Both the position numbers and the translations under genes were made by a program. Shown one piece after another: positions 24,314 through 36,019 of a stretch of 64,000 nucleotides of DNA. Origin of the DNA: Pyronema omphalodes (Eukaryota; Ascomycota; Pezizomycetes; Pezizales; Pyronemataceae); assembly GCA_024516155.1 (NCBI GenBank), contig JAJJXM010000027.1, forward strand, positions 428,001 to 492,000, in the 5' to 3' direction. The first letter of the stretch is position 1, and every line of letters begins with the position of its first letter. Below the pieces are notes generated by a model that made no database searches, was not told the DNA's origin, and saw only the letters and a program-made list of their open reading frames with translations.

Positions 24314-25497
24314 TACTTCACCAAAAGAAAAAGTGCCAAAACTTGACATAACATATCCTTTCTGTTTAAAGCATTTGTATAAAATACACAATATGCAATT
24401 TCTGTTGATATCCCTTTTTGATTTTTCAATTTCTGTATATCTGTATATCTGTATATCTGTCACCATAGATACATAGATGTTAATTACATTGCAACCTTGA
24501 ATTGATGAGCGTTTTAAATAATCCACATCATAATGTTCCAATATTTCTAGTGTTCCTAATGTTTCTAATGTTTTCGATCTGCACGAATGTATACCGGATA
24601 TATACACATATAAAGTCGGCTTTATGATCAGTAGTTCCACTATACCGTCATATCGGTTCATAACGGGTTCATGAATGAATTTATATACATACAGACAGAC
24701 ATATACATTCTGAAATAAATCTATATCTCGGATACTTACCGTTTGTATGTATGCCTTGCATTGCCTTGTATGCATAATTACTGACAATGACAAGGGGTAT
24801 ACTGTACATATACGTAGACTTCCCGTACTTCGTACTTTGTTGGATGAAATTTTACATCATCATCGTCATCGTCATCGTCGTCGATCCTTCTGAGTTTTGA
24901 GAAACACGTCAACGACCGATACCCGTGCTTTGCTTGGTTTGGTTTGTGTAACGAGTATTGTCATTGTTTTTTTGTTTTGGTCATAGTTATAGTTAAAGTA
25001 TTCGGGATTTGGGAAAGATATTTTGCATTTTTCGTCATGTATAGATTAGATAAATGTCGAAATTTCCTTTTTCGAGGGGGATGAACAAAGGCGTCCCTTT
25101 TCTGGTTATCATGTTATCATGTTATCGTGTTATCATGTTATCCTATTCCTCTGTTCTCCTGTTCTCCATAAATATTGACAACGCAAAAATGCAAACAACA
25201 CAATTGACAACACAACACATCGAGCACACCCAATTTAAGAAACAGTGTTATTATGCTCCAAAAAGAAAAAAAAAAAAAAAAAACGATCGCGAACATTTGC
25301 ACTGATTCAACCGCAAGATGAGCTAGAAAATAGTGACTAGCACATTAGGGCTACACTAACCCAGTTACTAACAACGCGTCAGTCATCGCGGTAAACTAAC
25401 AATCGGCGCCTACTTTGTGTCCTTTTCACGTTTATGGTGCCATTGACTTGAGCTTTTTCATGACCGGCAACGGCTGGTATATTTTCTCTCTCTCTAT

Positions 25498-25513
25498 CCC
25501 CCCCCCCCCCCCC
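25498..25513. repeat. Poly-C tract (16 nt)
   Basis: Uninterrupted C run following a TCTCTCTCT stretch. Confidence 0.9.
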
Positions 25514-26161
25514 TACCTCACCCCACCCACCACCAAGGCTACAATGGGAAGATGGGTTATAAGACATGATTCCTTCATAATGCGCACTTTGACACGTAAC
25601 AGCATAAACGCGCTCGTTGTCCATATGTATAATTATGTTTTGCAATTGAGAGTTCCTGCTTCTATATTCAGTTAAGTAAGGCAGCATGAATCAGTCGATA
25701 ATTCAGCCGCTTGCTAAAAAATAGGATGACATCATAGGTGCTAACTGCTCAATATTATTTTGTTTTGTTTTATTTTGTTTTGTAAATTATTCACCGGTAT
25801 ATACTTGGGTTGGGTCTTGGAAGAAGAGCATGATGTTGAAGCACCTGAAGCATCCAAGACAATCAATAAGAATTTCTTGACGATCTTGTCTCATAATCCT
25901 GGCGCCTAGGGTCCCTATGTATGTACAGTATGTACCTGATGAGTTCTGATGTGGCCAGTGAACCCTAGCATTGTCTTACCTATTCCCACAGCCCTGGAGA
26001 TCCTTCTTGGATCCCTCCCCCCTCCCCCCACCACCCCTTGACCTTGACCCCATCACTCAAGCTCCTGGGGAGGTACCATTGTAGTTCCTTGTCTAATCTC
26101 CCTCGACAGCTCCTTGCTCCTTGCTGTTCACGTCAATATGCACCTCTGCACCTCTGCACAT

Positions 26162-26178
26162 CCCCCCCCCCCCCCCCC
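26162..26178. repeat. Poly-C tract (17 nt)
   Basis: Uninterrupted C run after a CACCTCTG direct repeat (CACCTCTGCACCTCTGCA). Confidence 0.9.
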
Positions 26179-26537
26179 GACCTCCCCTCCCATCCAACAC
26201 CGTTCCACTCTCTCGGTAATCGAAGAAACCATCTGGGAAAGAGAGACACAGCAGCAACGAGGCCCCACCAAGTCCCGAGAATCTTGCTGCTGCTATACCG
26301 TTGTTTGTTTGTTTTTATTTTGTTTTGTGTCTTTTCTATCTTTCGCCAGCCAGGCCAGTAATATCATCTGACGCCCGTTTCCTCAGCGAGATTGTTGGTT
26401 GTCGATGCAGGCTCCGCTGAAACTCTATGGTTTTTTCCAATTTCAATGTTATGCGGCTCCACAAACTTCTCGGTCACCTTTCTCAGTCACGCCCTCCACT
26501 TCCCTTCCCTTCCCTCCCCTCCCATCCCCTCCTCTCA

Positions 26538-26559
26538 CCCCCCCCCCCCCCCCCCCCCC
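26538..26559. repeat. Poly-C tract (22 nt)
   Basis: Uninterrupted run of 22 cytosines within a longer CT-rich stretch (about 26495-26580). Confidence 0.9.
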
Positions 26560-27062
26560 ACTCCCCTCCCTCCCTGTCACATCTCCTAAGCCTTATTCTG
26601 CGGCGGATGTGGATGCTATCTGTCTCTGCTGATGACGAGTGGCAGGGGCGTTCGCGCTGAGGCGGGGCAGGAGGTGGGCGGAAGTTCATAAAAGGTCACA
26701 TCACCCCGGCGGCGGAAGAGAAGAGAGAGAGAGAGTAAAAACATCATCACCACAGCATCTTCAAGTTGCCCTTTTCGCAGGCCCATCGTTTCAAAGCCAC
26801 CTAGAAACTCCCGATAAATTCGCTTCCTCTCATCGAACTAGTCGCTCGCAAAATCAGCGCACAGCGTACATAAGCCTCCGGAACCAAAAGAGAAAAAAAA
26901 AAAAAAGTTCACCATACAGCGAGCGCCCCACCTTTTGCTAGTACGTCGAATTCGCCATAGCTCAAGTTACTGGCGTTGCACGTTTTTTGATCTGCCGGCC
27001 GCAGTCTATCTGAAAGGACTCAGAATAGGATAGGACAGGACAGCCTGGACGGGACCCCTCTC

Positions 27063-27116
27063 TAATTCTCTCTGCATCTGCTTCTGCTTCTGCCTCTGCT
27101 TCTGCCTCTTCTCGAT
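27063..27116. promoter_or_regulatory. CT-rich leader before the SIS gene
   Basis: TCTGCTTCTGC-type repeats, about 230-280 nt upstream of the ATG at 27342. Pyrimidine-rich stretches are common just upstream of transcription starts in filamentous fungi, so this may mark the start region. The repeat is also a simple microsatellite. Confidence 0.35.
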
Positions 27117-27341
27117 CAGTCAAGATCTCTGAGCCTCATCGTTAAGGCCGACCATCGAAAAGGCGACCGCTTACGCGATTCAACTTGTCCGTTCCGTTCC
27201 GGCACCATAAATACAAGCCATTGGCCTCTTAACGGCACGGTACACGCACAACGACTGGGAGCTATTTGCAACGCCGCTACTTACTATCCACTACTATCTC
27301 GCGAAACTATTATACAATTCCGAAGTCCCAGGAAACCAAAT

Positions 27342-29464
27342 ATGCAACGCTCCAGCAAAACAGCAGCAGCAGCAGCAGAAGCCTGCACGAAGCTCATGCA
27401 ACATACGAATAGCTATACGAATTCCTCCTCTTCTATCGTCGCAAAGTCCTGTCCGCGTCCTGCCGTCGCTGCTCCATTCGAGATTGAAACTCTTTCCCCG
27501 TCAATAACTTCGTTTCCAATCACGCCACCGTCTACGGATTCCGATTTAACACCGAAAGCTGAGGATATCCTCGCAAAGGCTACACACGTTTTGTCTACCG
27601 AGGCCACAGCATTATCATGTCTGTCACGACTATATTCTACAGATCCGTTATGTCGAGAAAGTTTCCTAAGAGCCGTGGATGCTATTGTTCGTACGCTACA
27701 AACACCCGGTAAGGTGGTTGTAAGTGGAGTTGGAAAGAGTGGCAAGATTGGAGCAAAATTCGTTGCTACAATGATTTCTCTTGGACTAAAGACGGTATCG
27801 CTAAATCCGGTTGAGGCTCTTCACGGAGACCTCGGAATAATTGATTCGGTACGTTTATATGTGTGTTTTCTTTTATCTTTTTTTTTTTTAAGTATTCATC
27901 AATTTTCCTTTATTCATTTCTTCTTCTTTTCAATTCATTTTCTTTCTCTCTTTTTTTGTTTGTTCTTTTTGTTCGGCAATTCCTCTTCATCATCGTTCCC
28001 TTGGCTTTTTTTTTAAATTGCATTATGTGTGCCCATTTATACTTTTTTGCATGTTGCTTTGTGCATTTTCTTTTTTACCGCCAGGAAGCTTTCTCATACA
28101 TTTTTTTTGTCGTCCCTGCATGACAATGCGCACCATCTCACCATGTCCGAGGACTCGGGAGCGGGGATGGTTGGTGATCCCGATACCCTCCACATGCTTT
28201 TACCCCCCCCCCCCCCCACCTCCCAAGAACATCGCCGAGCCGCCGCTTGGTTCAGGCACACTTTGTGCACTTCTCGGCGCATAATTGGTGTTCAAAAATA
28301 ATGCAACCAAACGTCACGGAAAAAGGCGTCTGCCTGCAGCTTCCGGCCTGAAAACCTTACCTGCATTGCATCTCAGCCCATCTGCATTTTTGATCCTTCC
28401 ATCCCATAATGTTTAATTCATTACATTCTGCGCGTCATCGGAATTATTTCGAGATCTTATCTCCTTCTTCGGGATAATAATGATGACGATGACGATTATG
28501 ATGATGATAATTCTTTAACTACTGCAACTTTTTGTGTTACCAAGTATGTAGCTAACAGTATCACCTCCAGAATGACATTCTCGTCCTCATCACCTTCTCC
28601 GGAAAAACCCCCGAGCTACTAAACCTTATGCCGCACCTTCCCGCACACATGCCAGTAATCGTTCTCACCTCACACACAAACCCCCACACCCTTCCTCTGA
28701 TCTCCAACCGGGTCAACTCCATCCTCCTTCCAACTCCTATTCCAGAAAGCGAAACAACAAGTTTCGGAATCTCCGCCCCCACCACTTCCACCACCGTAAC
28801 CATGGCTCTCCTGGACGCAGTAGCTCTTACCGCAGCCGACCTGTTCCACGAGGGTATCCCAGGAGGTCCCAAAGAGGTTTTTAAACAAAACCATCCCGGT
28901 GGTGCCATAGGCGTTGCAAACCGTATTGGTTTATCCCCATCATCATCCCCTGCAGCACCACCACGGCTACGCTCCCTGGCAGTTTCCTGGACCGATATTC
29001 CCATTGTAGAAGATCTCCTAAAATCCACCATCGGCCTAGGAGCCGGAATCCCTCCATCACCCGCCATGTCAGTCACAAGTACAGAATCAGATATAGAGCT
29101 ATCAGATGATTACGATATGTGTATCCGACTCCGGGTATTAGATTGTCTTCGGCTTGGGATTAGTAGTCCGAAAGGATGGTTACGAACTTCTGATGGTGGG
29201 ATAATATCACCGAGAAAGTTACAGGGTTGTATGGATATTATGGCGGAGGTTTATTCGCCGGATCTTGGATTGGTGCTGGATGTTAATGATGCGGTGAAAA
29301 TGAATGCGGAGTTAAGCGTTAGGGAGGCTGCGATGGATTTGGGGTCTAGGATTGCTAGGGGAGAGGTCGCGGAGGATTCGCCGGTTGTGGTCGTGCTTAA
29401 TGGGAATATTATGGGAGTGGTGGAAGTGGGGGATGTAGTTAAGGCTGGGGCTGGGCTGGTATGA
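27342..29464 (+). CDS. KpsF/GutQ-like sugar-phosphate isomerase (SIS + CBS domains)
   Basis: Two exons, 27342-27848 and 28571-29464, phase 0, giving 466 residues. The intervening intron is 722 nt with a good donor (GTACGT) and acceptor (CTCCAG). After a low-complexity N-terminus (poly-Ala, Ser/Pro; 1-70) comes a SIS domain. It has VVVSGVGKSGKIGAKFVATM (125-144), NPVEALHGDLGIID (155-168), NDILVLITFSGKTPE (170-184), SAPTTSTTVTMALLDA (about 238-253) and KQNHPGGAIG (274-283). These match the bacterial D-arabinose-5-phosphate isomerases KdsD/KpsF/GutQ motif by motif, including the His of HGD and the HPGG element. The C-terminal 160 residues look like a divergent CBS pair (VEDLLKS, DVNDAVKMNAELSVREAAMDLG, then DSPVVVVLNGNIMGVVEVGDVVKAG). 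Fungi do not make KDO, so the physiological substrate is unclear; pentulose- or aldose-phosphate isomerisation is a family-based guess. Splicing joins HGDLGIIDS to NDILVL exactly where the family is continuous, which supports the long intron. Confidence 0.88.
27849..28570 (+). other. Exceptionally long intron of the SIS gene
   Basis: 722 nt between in-frame coding parts, against 50-90 nt for every other intron modelled here. It is very T-rich in its first third, holds a 15-nt poly-C tract (28203-28217) and ends in a GATGATGATG-type repeat (about 28478-28510). No conserved coding block was seen inside, so expansion by simple repeats or insertion of a small decayed element is likely. Confidence 0.8.
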
Positions 29465-30530
29465 CTTGGCCTCGATCACCTGGCATGATATATGATAGGA
29501 TGCACAGACAGACAGAGAAAGACAGACGGAAGCAGTGGGTTTGTGGTTTTTTTTTTTCTTTTGATTTATTTATGGGACTCAGCAGCGGTAGCGGAGCGGA
29601 GCCAAAAAGGCGATTTTGGGGGTTTTTCTTTTTTTTAGTTTGAAGTTTTCTTTTTATATTGTGGGCATTTTTATTTGGGATACTGTTGCTTTGATATTTG
29701 GCGTGTTTGGGATTTATTTTATTGATTTTTTTTTTCTTTATGGGTGGATTTTGATTTTGATTTTTTTTTTTTTTTTTGATTGTTGGATATGGTTTTGGAT
29801 ATTGTTTTGATGTATGCTTTTTTTTGTTTTGGAATCATTTAGTGGCTTGTATAACTTTGTTGAAGAACTTATCGATATTCTGCCGTCTGATTCTTAGACG
29901 GGATTTTCATTGTTATTTATTTTTTTGAGAGTATGTAACTTGCTTGCTTGCCTGCCTACTTGCCTGCCTGCTTACTTGCTTGCTTGCTTGCTTAACGATA
30001 GCAAACGAAATGGAAAGATACCAAAGAGAAACTACAATCAGGTCACAAAAAAATAAGGTCAGCTATTGACTAGCTGCATTTTTGCCATTTTGCTTTAATT
30101 GCACCTTATGGTGTCTTTGATGTCTTTGATGTCTTTGATCTGTGATTTCTATCGATCTGATTCAATCGATCGGGCAAATTTCCTTACTCCTGTGGTGAAG
30201 TGAAATACTCCTGTGCTGGTGCAGATATTCTTGTGCTGGTGCAGATATATAGTGCAACAGTGCAACAGTGCTGTTACATATGTAACCTTGATACCTTTAA
30301 TACCTTTGACACCGAAAATCATGGCGTTTAATGCCTCTATGTAATGCCTTTTATACAGTCAAATACCGTGAACTGACGTGAACCTTTAACCAAGGCGTCA
30401 ATCATGGCGTTTAGTGGTGTTGATGATGTTGATGGTGTTTAATGCCTTTAGCACCTTTAGCACCTTCAATACCCCCAATCATGGCGTCAACCAAGGCGTC
30501 AAACTTGCATGTCTTGCATGTCTTTGATTA

Positions 30531-30614
30531 ATAGGCTTCATAGACTTCATAGGCTTCATAGGCTTCATAGGCTTCATAGGCTTCATAGGCTTCATAGGCT
30601 TCATAGGCTTCATA
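30531..30614. repeat. 9-bp tandem repeat
   Basis: About nine copies of ATAGGCTTC, one with a G-to-A change. The period is a multiple of three, so an open His-Arg-Leu repeat frame results. It is not taken as a gene. Confidence 0.92.
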
Positions 30615-30883
30615 GAACTAATCGGAATTGGAATTGGAATCGACCAGGCTTTTTCCGCCTTTCCGGATTTTCTTTTCCTTGTGCTCTTGATGGTTCTTGA
30701 TGGTCCTTGATGGTCCCTTATGCTCTTGATGGTTCCTTATGCCCTTAAGTATAAGATTCGGTCTTGGCTGGATATAGACCGTGGTTGGTTAGTTTTGAGG
30801 TGGGAGATGTTATGTCATATGTTATTGTTATGTCATCTTGATGGCAGGTGCGGGTATAGGTATAGGTGCTAGGTCGTAGTTAC

Positions 30884-30943
30884 TGGGTGTTGGGTGTTGG
30901 GTGTTGGGTGTTGGGTGTTGGGTGTTGGGTATTGGGTGTTGGG
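30884..30943. repeat. 7-bp tandem repeat
   Basis: Eight or nine copies of GGGTGTT with one GGGTATT variant. G-rich on the plus strand. Confidence 0.92.
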
Positions 30944-31560
30944 CGTAGGTGCTGATGCGGATTCGGATATGGATTCGGATGAGAATTCGGATGAGGATTC
31001 GAATATGAAAAAGAGAAAAAAGTTTGCGAGGGTTGTGATGTTTGCACTTTTGGGGGAGGGGGAGGGGGGGGTTAATTCCTCTAAACACCCCATCCCCGTT
31101 GCCCTTACTGATATCGGAATTGGAACGAGGAACTGGATTAAAGATGGGGTGGTGTATAGAAAGCTGAAAGTAGAAAGTATCATGCTGCGGTATGGGTTAA
31201 GAGAAGGAATATGGATGATGGAAATATGGATGATGGAAATGATGGATTTTGGGATTTTGGGATTTTGGGGTTACTGTGCTGTGGATGCTGTGGATACTGG
31301 TTTATATATATACATACTATGTACATATACATGTTTGCCTCAGGATTAGGTGGGCTTGATGGTTTGCTGGATGGATGCATGGATGGATGAATGGATACCT
31401 TGTTTTTAGTTTTCGGATGTATTTATTGATGATAATGATGATGATTTTGGGATGGAAATTTCGGGGTCATGTGTAGATTTATAGTTGAACCAAATCCTGG
31501 AAGTGAAAAATACGAATATATATCTTAGGTTTTACAGGACGGTGACATAGAAAATAAAGC

Positions 31561-31620
31561 ATGGCAAAGCATGGCAAAGCATGGCAAAGCATGGCAAAGC
31601 ATGGCAAAGCATGGCAAAGC
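31561..31620. repeat. 10-bp tandem repeat
   Basis: Six perfect copies of ATGGCAAAGC. Perfect identity suggests recent expansion by slippage. Confidence 0.95.
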
Positions 31621-31659
31621 AAGGCGCCCAAAATAATCAAGCTGGTGCCTATACCTAAG

Positions 31660-31678
31660 CCCCCCCCCCCCCCCCCCC

Positions 31679-31713
<35 letters not shown>
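31660..31713. repeat. Poly-C(20)/poly-A(34) junction
   Basis: Twenty C residues pass directly into 34 A residues, 40 nt after the 10-bp array. Run lengths may be imprecise because such tracts assemble badly. Confidence 0.85.
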
Positions 31714-31715
<2 letters not shown>

Positions 31716-34700
31716 ACAATATCAATTCGAACCCCGTTTTACAGCAGCAGCGGGATGCAAAGTTCATCGTTCTTAGAACTCACTGAAATTTTAGCTACTG
31801 GAGATAGATATTCAGGGTCCGACGATCTATGATCGGTTATGTATTCAGGTACATACATACATACATATGACATATGTACAGACATCGGGCCGGTGCCTGG
31901 TGATTATCTTGGTCTGCTAGTCCTAGTCTACAGCTCGGTAGCTGGGTAAGAAGTCAGGGCCTATGGAATTGGTATTTTACATTACGAGGTAGGTATGATG
32001 GGTCGGTGTGGTTAATAAGCAACAGCAACAGCATATAGCAGCCAGCAGAAAATATGAAATAACTTTCAAGGGGCTTTGGGAAAATGGGAAAGTAAAGAAT
32101 TAAAGGCTTTGTGGAGGATAATTTTAATTATAGGCATCAAATGATATTTGGTGGTTGATGAAAGGCAGTTTGTATAGCGGGACAATAGCGGGACAATAGC
32201 ACTATACAACCGAACGTCGGATTTACCCTTGTAAATTGTAGCCGAGACTCAAGTACGATCCCCTAAATTCTCTCAAATCGGCACCAGCAACAAAAGTAAT
32301 CTTGATTACAATTACTTTCAGCATGCTAATCAAAAACACATCGCAATAGTCTATGATGTAGCTTTAAGATATCGAGAACCTCTGGCCTTAGAATTTACCG
32401 GCTTGAGAAGCGGATAGGATAGTAGATACAGTGTTTCGATATCTATTTTGAAGCTGATGATAGATAAACTAGGATTCTGACGGAGTAAGGTAAGTAAAGC
32501 CGGCTGAACACATCCAGACCGTCATTCTTCCACGGCTTATCACTTCGTCCCTACATGGTTCATGATATCTATGATATCTATGATACCTATGAAAACCCCA
32601 TAGTCATCGTCATACGTCAAAAACGGCAAAAATGACGTATGTATAATAACACTAACACTAACACAATACAATACAAGGCTATATAGTACAAGGCTACATA
32701 CAAGCTGATACAGGCAGCTCACTTATCTGCTGACTGTATGAAACCAGAGAACCGCGGAACTCGAACTCGAACCGGCCCGATAGCGACTAGGGAGCTTAAG
32801 TATTGGATATTGGGAGGGAGGGAGTAACGGATTCCTCCGACTAACCAGGGCACCTTGGCACCTGGGTGAGACATTACTCACAACTCTCCACTTACCTCAC
32901 CGGAGCATGACAAAAAAAAAGATGGGATGAACCCGGAATGGAATTCGGGGTTTTTGGTGCTTTGGGATTGTTTTTTTTGACTCAGCGTGATTGCACACAA
33001 CCACAATCACAACCCACCATCACTCCCATTACAACTCGGCAGTTGAAGCGCGCTGTAACCCGCGGAAGTTGAATGTTTTTCTTTTTCGTCTACCAGGTTC
33101 CGGAGAAACATCCCAATCCCACATTCAAGATTAAAGCTTATCGTCTAGGCCTAGCTATTTATCTCTATCTATCTATGGATTCCTAATATAAGGAGCTAGC
33201 AGGAGGTTCGAGCTAGCTAGCTAACTAGTAACCGCGCACAATCCACAATCAATGAGGGGCGGCAATATTTAATGGGATGGCACTAAAGCCCTAGACCAGC
33301 CGCGCTTTGAAACTTGCTTTTTTTGATTGTTAAGATTCCAACCAGCGACGAATGTCTCGCGTATCGGGAACCATGGAAGGGAAAGTTTACGAGAGCGAAA
33401 CCAGGTTAAAGTCGGCTAATGACAACGATGGAAAGATGAACCGGATTTTGAAACGGTCTCTCGGGTTCGTTACGGTCGACGGTAATTTAGGTGTGGAGAA
33501 ACATACGATTAAGGTATCGCTTGGATGTAAGTGTGGAAATGGAATGGAAGCGGAAGGGAAATGGATCTTTTTGTTTTTCTTTGCAAAGCGATAGACGGGT
33601 GGGATATTTCGTGAATTGTTATATGTACGGAGAATTTGGAATGGGAGGGAGAATAACGTAACCCTGGCCTGAGTATGCACGAGTGACGAGGCTATGCTTG
33701 TGGATACCCTATCGACTAAGGATAGTAGGATTAATCAAGGTGGTTGAAGATCGTGAACTTCAACTCAGGATAAGTCCGTGGTGTCTGGAAATAGTGTCAT
33801 GATACCGCACACCACGCACGTGTCATCAGGGATATTCGAGATCAAAATGTTACCGCAAAGCTAATTGACAAGGCAGCCACCGTTCGTTGATTACTTATAC
33901 AGTTTCCACCAAAGTAAGTTCTATGTAAAACAACAATTTTTAAGACAAGCTGTGATTCGGTCCGGAAGTAGGCAGACCGAATGGTTCTAGCTCTAAAGAC
34001 ACGAGCATCTCTTCGCCGGTACCGAACCTTCACAAGGCGAGACGTCACTGAAGTCATAAGTGGGCCCCCAAAAACCAACATGGTTCAGCAGCGCCACACC
34101 CGTACGTCTTTAGACAGGTCTCGATTCCTCGAACTCTGGAACTTCTAAATTTCAAGTTTTTTTTTTTCTTCTCAAGCCATGATTTCCGGGTCAAGGCCAA
34201 CCTCCGGTACCTGCCACCTACGCGTAAAATACGCGGCAATTGACTGATTGAGTTGGTTGTTTCTTTCTTAGAGTTCTCCGTATTAAAACAGCGAGGTGTT
34301 TAAGGCTGTGAAACATAATACAAAATCCGGTTCTTCGTTCCTTCCATACTTCGCGTTTCCTCCTCTTTCAGGCTATCCGGCGCGAGCCTTAAATAATAAC
34401 TGGCTTACAGCCTAAAAGTCTTTTTTCACCGGATACAAGGCTTTGCGTTACGCTGCTGTATGTCCCGTGGTCTTCTGTTGAAGTTCATTTGTCACGGATT
34501 CAGTTTCCGTGTATTTGCTCTTTCCCCACAAATTTTTAGGGGCGGGAGGGTGAGTGGGTGAATGGTTATCAGTACATATACAGATGGAATATATAGTCTG
34601 GTAAAATTAATAGCCGAGCTGTGATATACCCCATTTTTGTGTCGTATAAAAATGTCATCGAGAATCTGCCGGATACATGTCCGAGTGATATCCATGCCTC

Positions 34701-34907
34701 ATTTCAAACTCTGGGCGATATAACCGTTTTTGGTATCCTTGATTATAAGTATGTAGTTATGTCACAAATTATGCAGGATGCAAGATGTTGTGTAATATGT
34801 TCAGGAGATGTCAATGCTTTCTGTCCGGAAAGTTCGGAAGGGCCAGCTAGGGAAAGAAACAAACATTGACAGGCGGTGAAAAGTAGTGGTATGATTCTGG
34901 GCATATT

Positions 34908-34915
34908 TATAGTCG
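34908..34915 (+). repeat. Left target-site duplication of hAT element
   Basis: TATAGTCG, identical to the 8 bases at 36020-36027 on the other side of the element. Confidence 0.9.
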
Positions 34916-36019
34916 CAGACCTCCCAACCGTATAGCCAGTTTACCGGGTAAAATCGTAAACCAGGTAAACTGAACTGATAATTCACAGTTAGTTGGTGCA
35001 GTTTTCGTGTCCCGGATACGCAGTTGGTTCAGTTTTGAGGGTCCCATAGAACCAGGTAACTGCAGTGCACTGATTGAACTGATTGAACCGACTCGGTAAA
35101 CAGTTTACTGGTTGTCAGATACAAACCAGTTTAACCATCTCGTTTACTACTGCGCAGAAGAATAAACAGCCAAACCCATGCATGGAGGATCATAGATAGC
35201 CAAACCGGTGCAAATATTGTACCGAAACCTTGTTTGAACGCACCTCTACTGGCCTGGATCCTCCTATATATCTCGCCTAGACTATTTTCTCTTGACCTAC
35301 AGAACTCAACCATACCTTACACTGCCATTTCTCTCCAACCACCTACAACGAGTTCCGTTACCAGCGGCCTCTTCTCTATACCACCTAGCTTCAATACCCC
35401 GCTAGAACCCCAACAAGGCTCTGAAGATACGGCAACAGGTAGCCCCATACAGCCGGACGAGTATGTTGATTACTGTGCGCTGAGACTGGAGGCAGCACTT
35501 GGGGATGGTCCTTCTGCCATTGAGTGGTGGTGTGAGCCCCGGCAGCGGGCCAGGTTCCCCAAACTTTGCAAAACGGCTGTTGAAGTACTGCTGTCTATTC
35601 CCGCAATGAGCGCCGAGCCCGAGCGGCTGTTTTTCGAATGCAAGAAAATCATTATATCGGACCTTCATTCGATGCAGGCAGACACTCTGGAGGGCATTGC
35701 GGGGCTCAAGGCTTGAATCGTAGGCGTCAGTTCTTATTTCTGGGGACCCAATTAGGATCGAATTTTGCTATGTATGCACTAAATAATATTTCTTGCCCCT
35801 TCATAAACCAGTTCCCCTGGACAAACCAGTTTTCGCAGTTTTAAACAGTTCACCTGGTTTGCCAAGCCTTGCATTCAGTTAACTGGTTTTCGCAGTTTAA
35901 CCAGTTTATACTACTGACAGTAAACTGAACTGGGTGGCCGTACAGTTCTCATCTTCCAACAGTCCGTACAGTCCGTTTTGGTCATCATTTTAAACTGGTT
36001 TGTACGACTGGGAGGTCTG
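34916..36019 (+). mobile_element. hAT-superfamily DNA transposon, internally deleted
   Basis: The 1104-bp element is bounded by a perfect 8-bp duplication (TATAGTCG) and by inverted termini. The left end is CAGACCTCCCA and the right end TGGGAGGTCTG, its exact complement, with imperfect pairing continuing to about 30 bp (CGTA and CCAGTTTA shared). The terminal 200-280 bp on each side are crowded with copies of AAACCAGTT or AACTGG, in both orientations. Such subterminal repeats are usual transposase-binding sites in hAT elements. Inside lies the C-terminal part of a hAT transposase on the plus strand. The length, far below the 2.5-4 kb of autonomous hATs, means the N-terminal zinc finger and catalytic core are gone, so the copy is non-autonomous. 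The intact ends and duplication suggest rather recent insertion, mobilised in trans. Confidence 0.92.
35234..35716 (+). pseudogene. hAT transposase remnant, C-terminal dimerisation domain
   Basis: The open frame ends at a TGA-type stop after about 160 codons and has no upstream ATG in frame (the first codon listed is TTG). The last 80 residues carry the hAT C-terminal signature: an IEWWCEPRQRARFPKL block (Trp-Trp, then Arg and Pro-Leu), LLSIPAMSAEPERLFFECKKII and a closing TLEGIAGLKA. The zinc-finger BED region and the acidic catalytic residues are missing. The N-terminal half is Pro/Ser-rich and unlike the catalytic core, so it may be linker or fused sequence after deletion. If transcribed it could only provide a dimerisation fragment. 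Confidence 0.88.

Larger units (their letters stand above)
15953..27341. other. 11.4-kb gene desert
   Basis: No convincing gene, transposase, tRNA or rRNA was found. Frames are short and inconsistent. Parts are A/T-rich. Simple repeats appear from 22.7 kb on: ATGT runs (22720-22755), a poly-A run near 23437, CTGTTCA repeats (24274-24313), CTGTATAT (24435-24460), TTATCATG (25110-25142), TTTTG runs (about 25757-25783) and three poly-C tracts (25498, 26162, 26538). From about 26.6 kb the sequence is CT-rich and looks like the 5' flank of the gene at 27342. Decayed transposons too old to recognise may be present. Confidence 0.5.
29465..34907. other. Gene-free, microsatellite-dense region
   Basis: 5.4 kb without a supportable gene. 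It is packed with simple repeats: long T runs (29540-29830), CTTG/CCTG runs (29938-29992), short-unit direct repeats (30100-30500), and three clean arrays at 30531, 30884 and 31561 annotated separately. The part from 31.7 to 34.9 kb is less repetitive, but I recognise nothing in it. Confidence 0.55.

Noticed and set aside
31561..31713. Retroposon tail (poly-A after unique sequence)
   Set aside because: The A run follows poly-C and a 10-bp microsatellite, with no element body or target duplication visible.
33352..33594. 80-codon plus-strand frame starting with ATG
   Set aside because: No recognisable domain, no splice or promoter context, and located in a repeat-rich region. It could be real, but nothing supports it.
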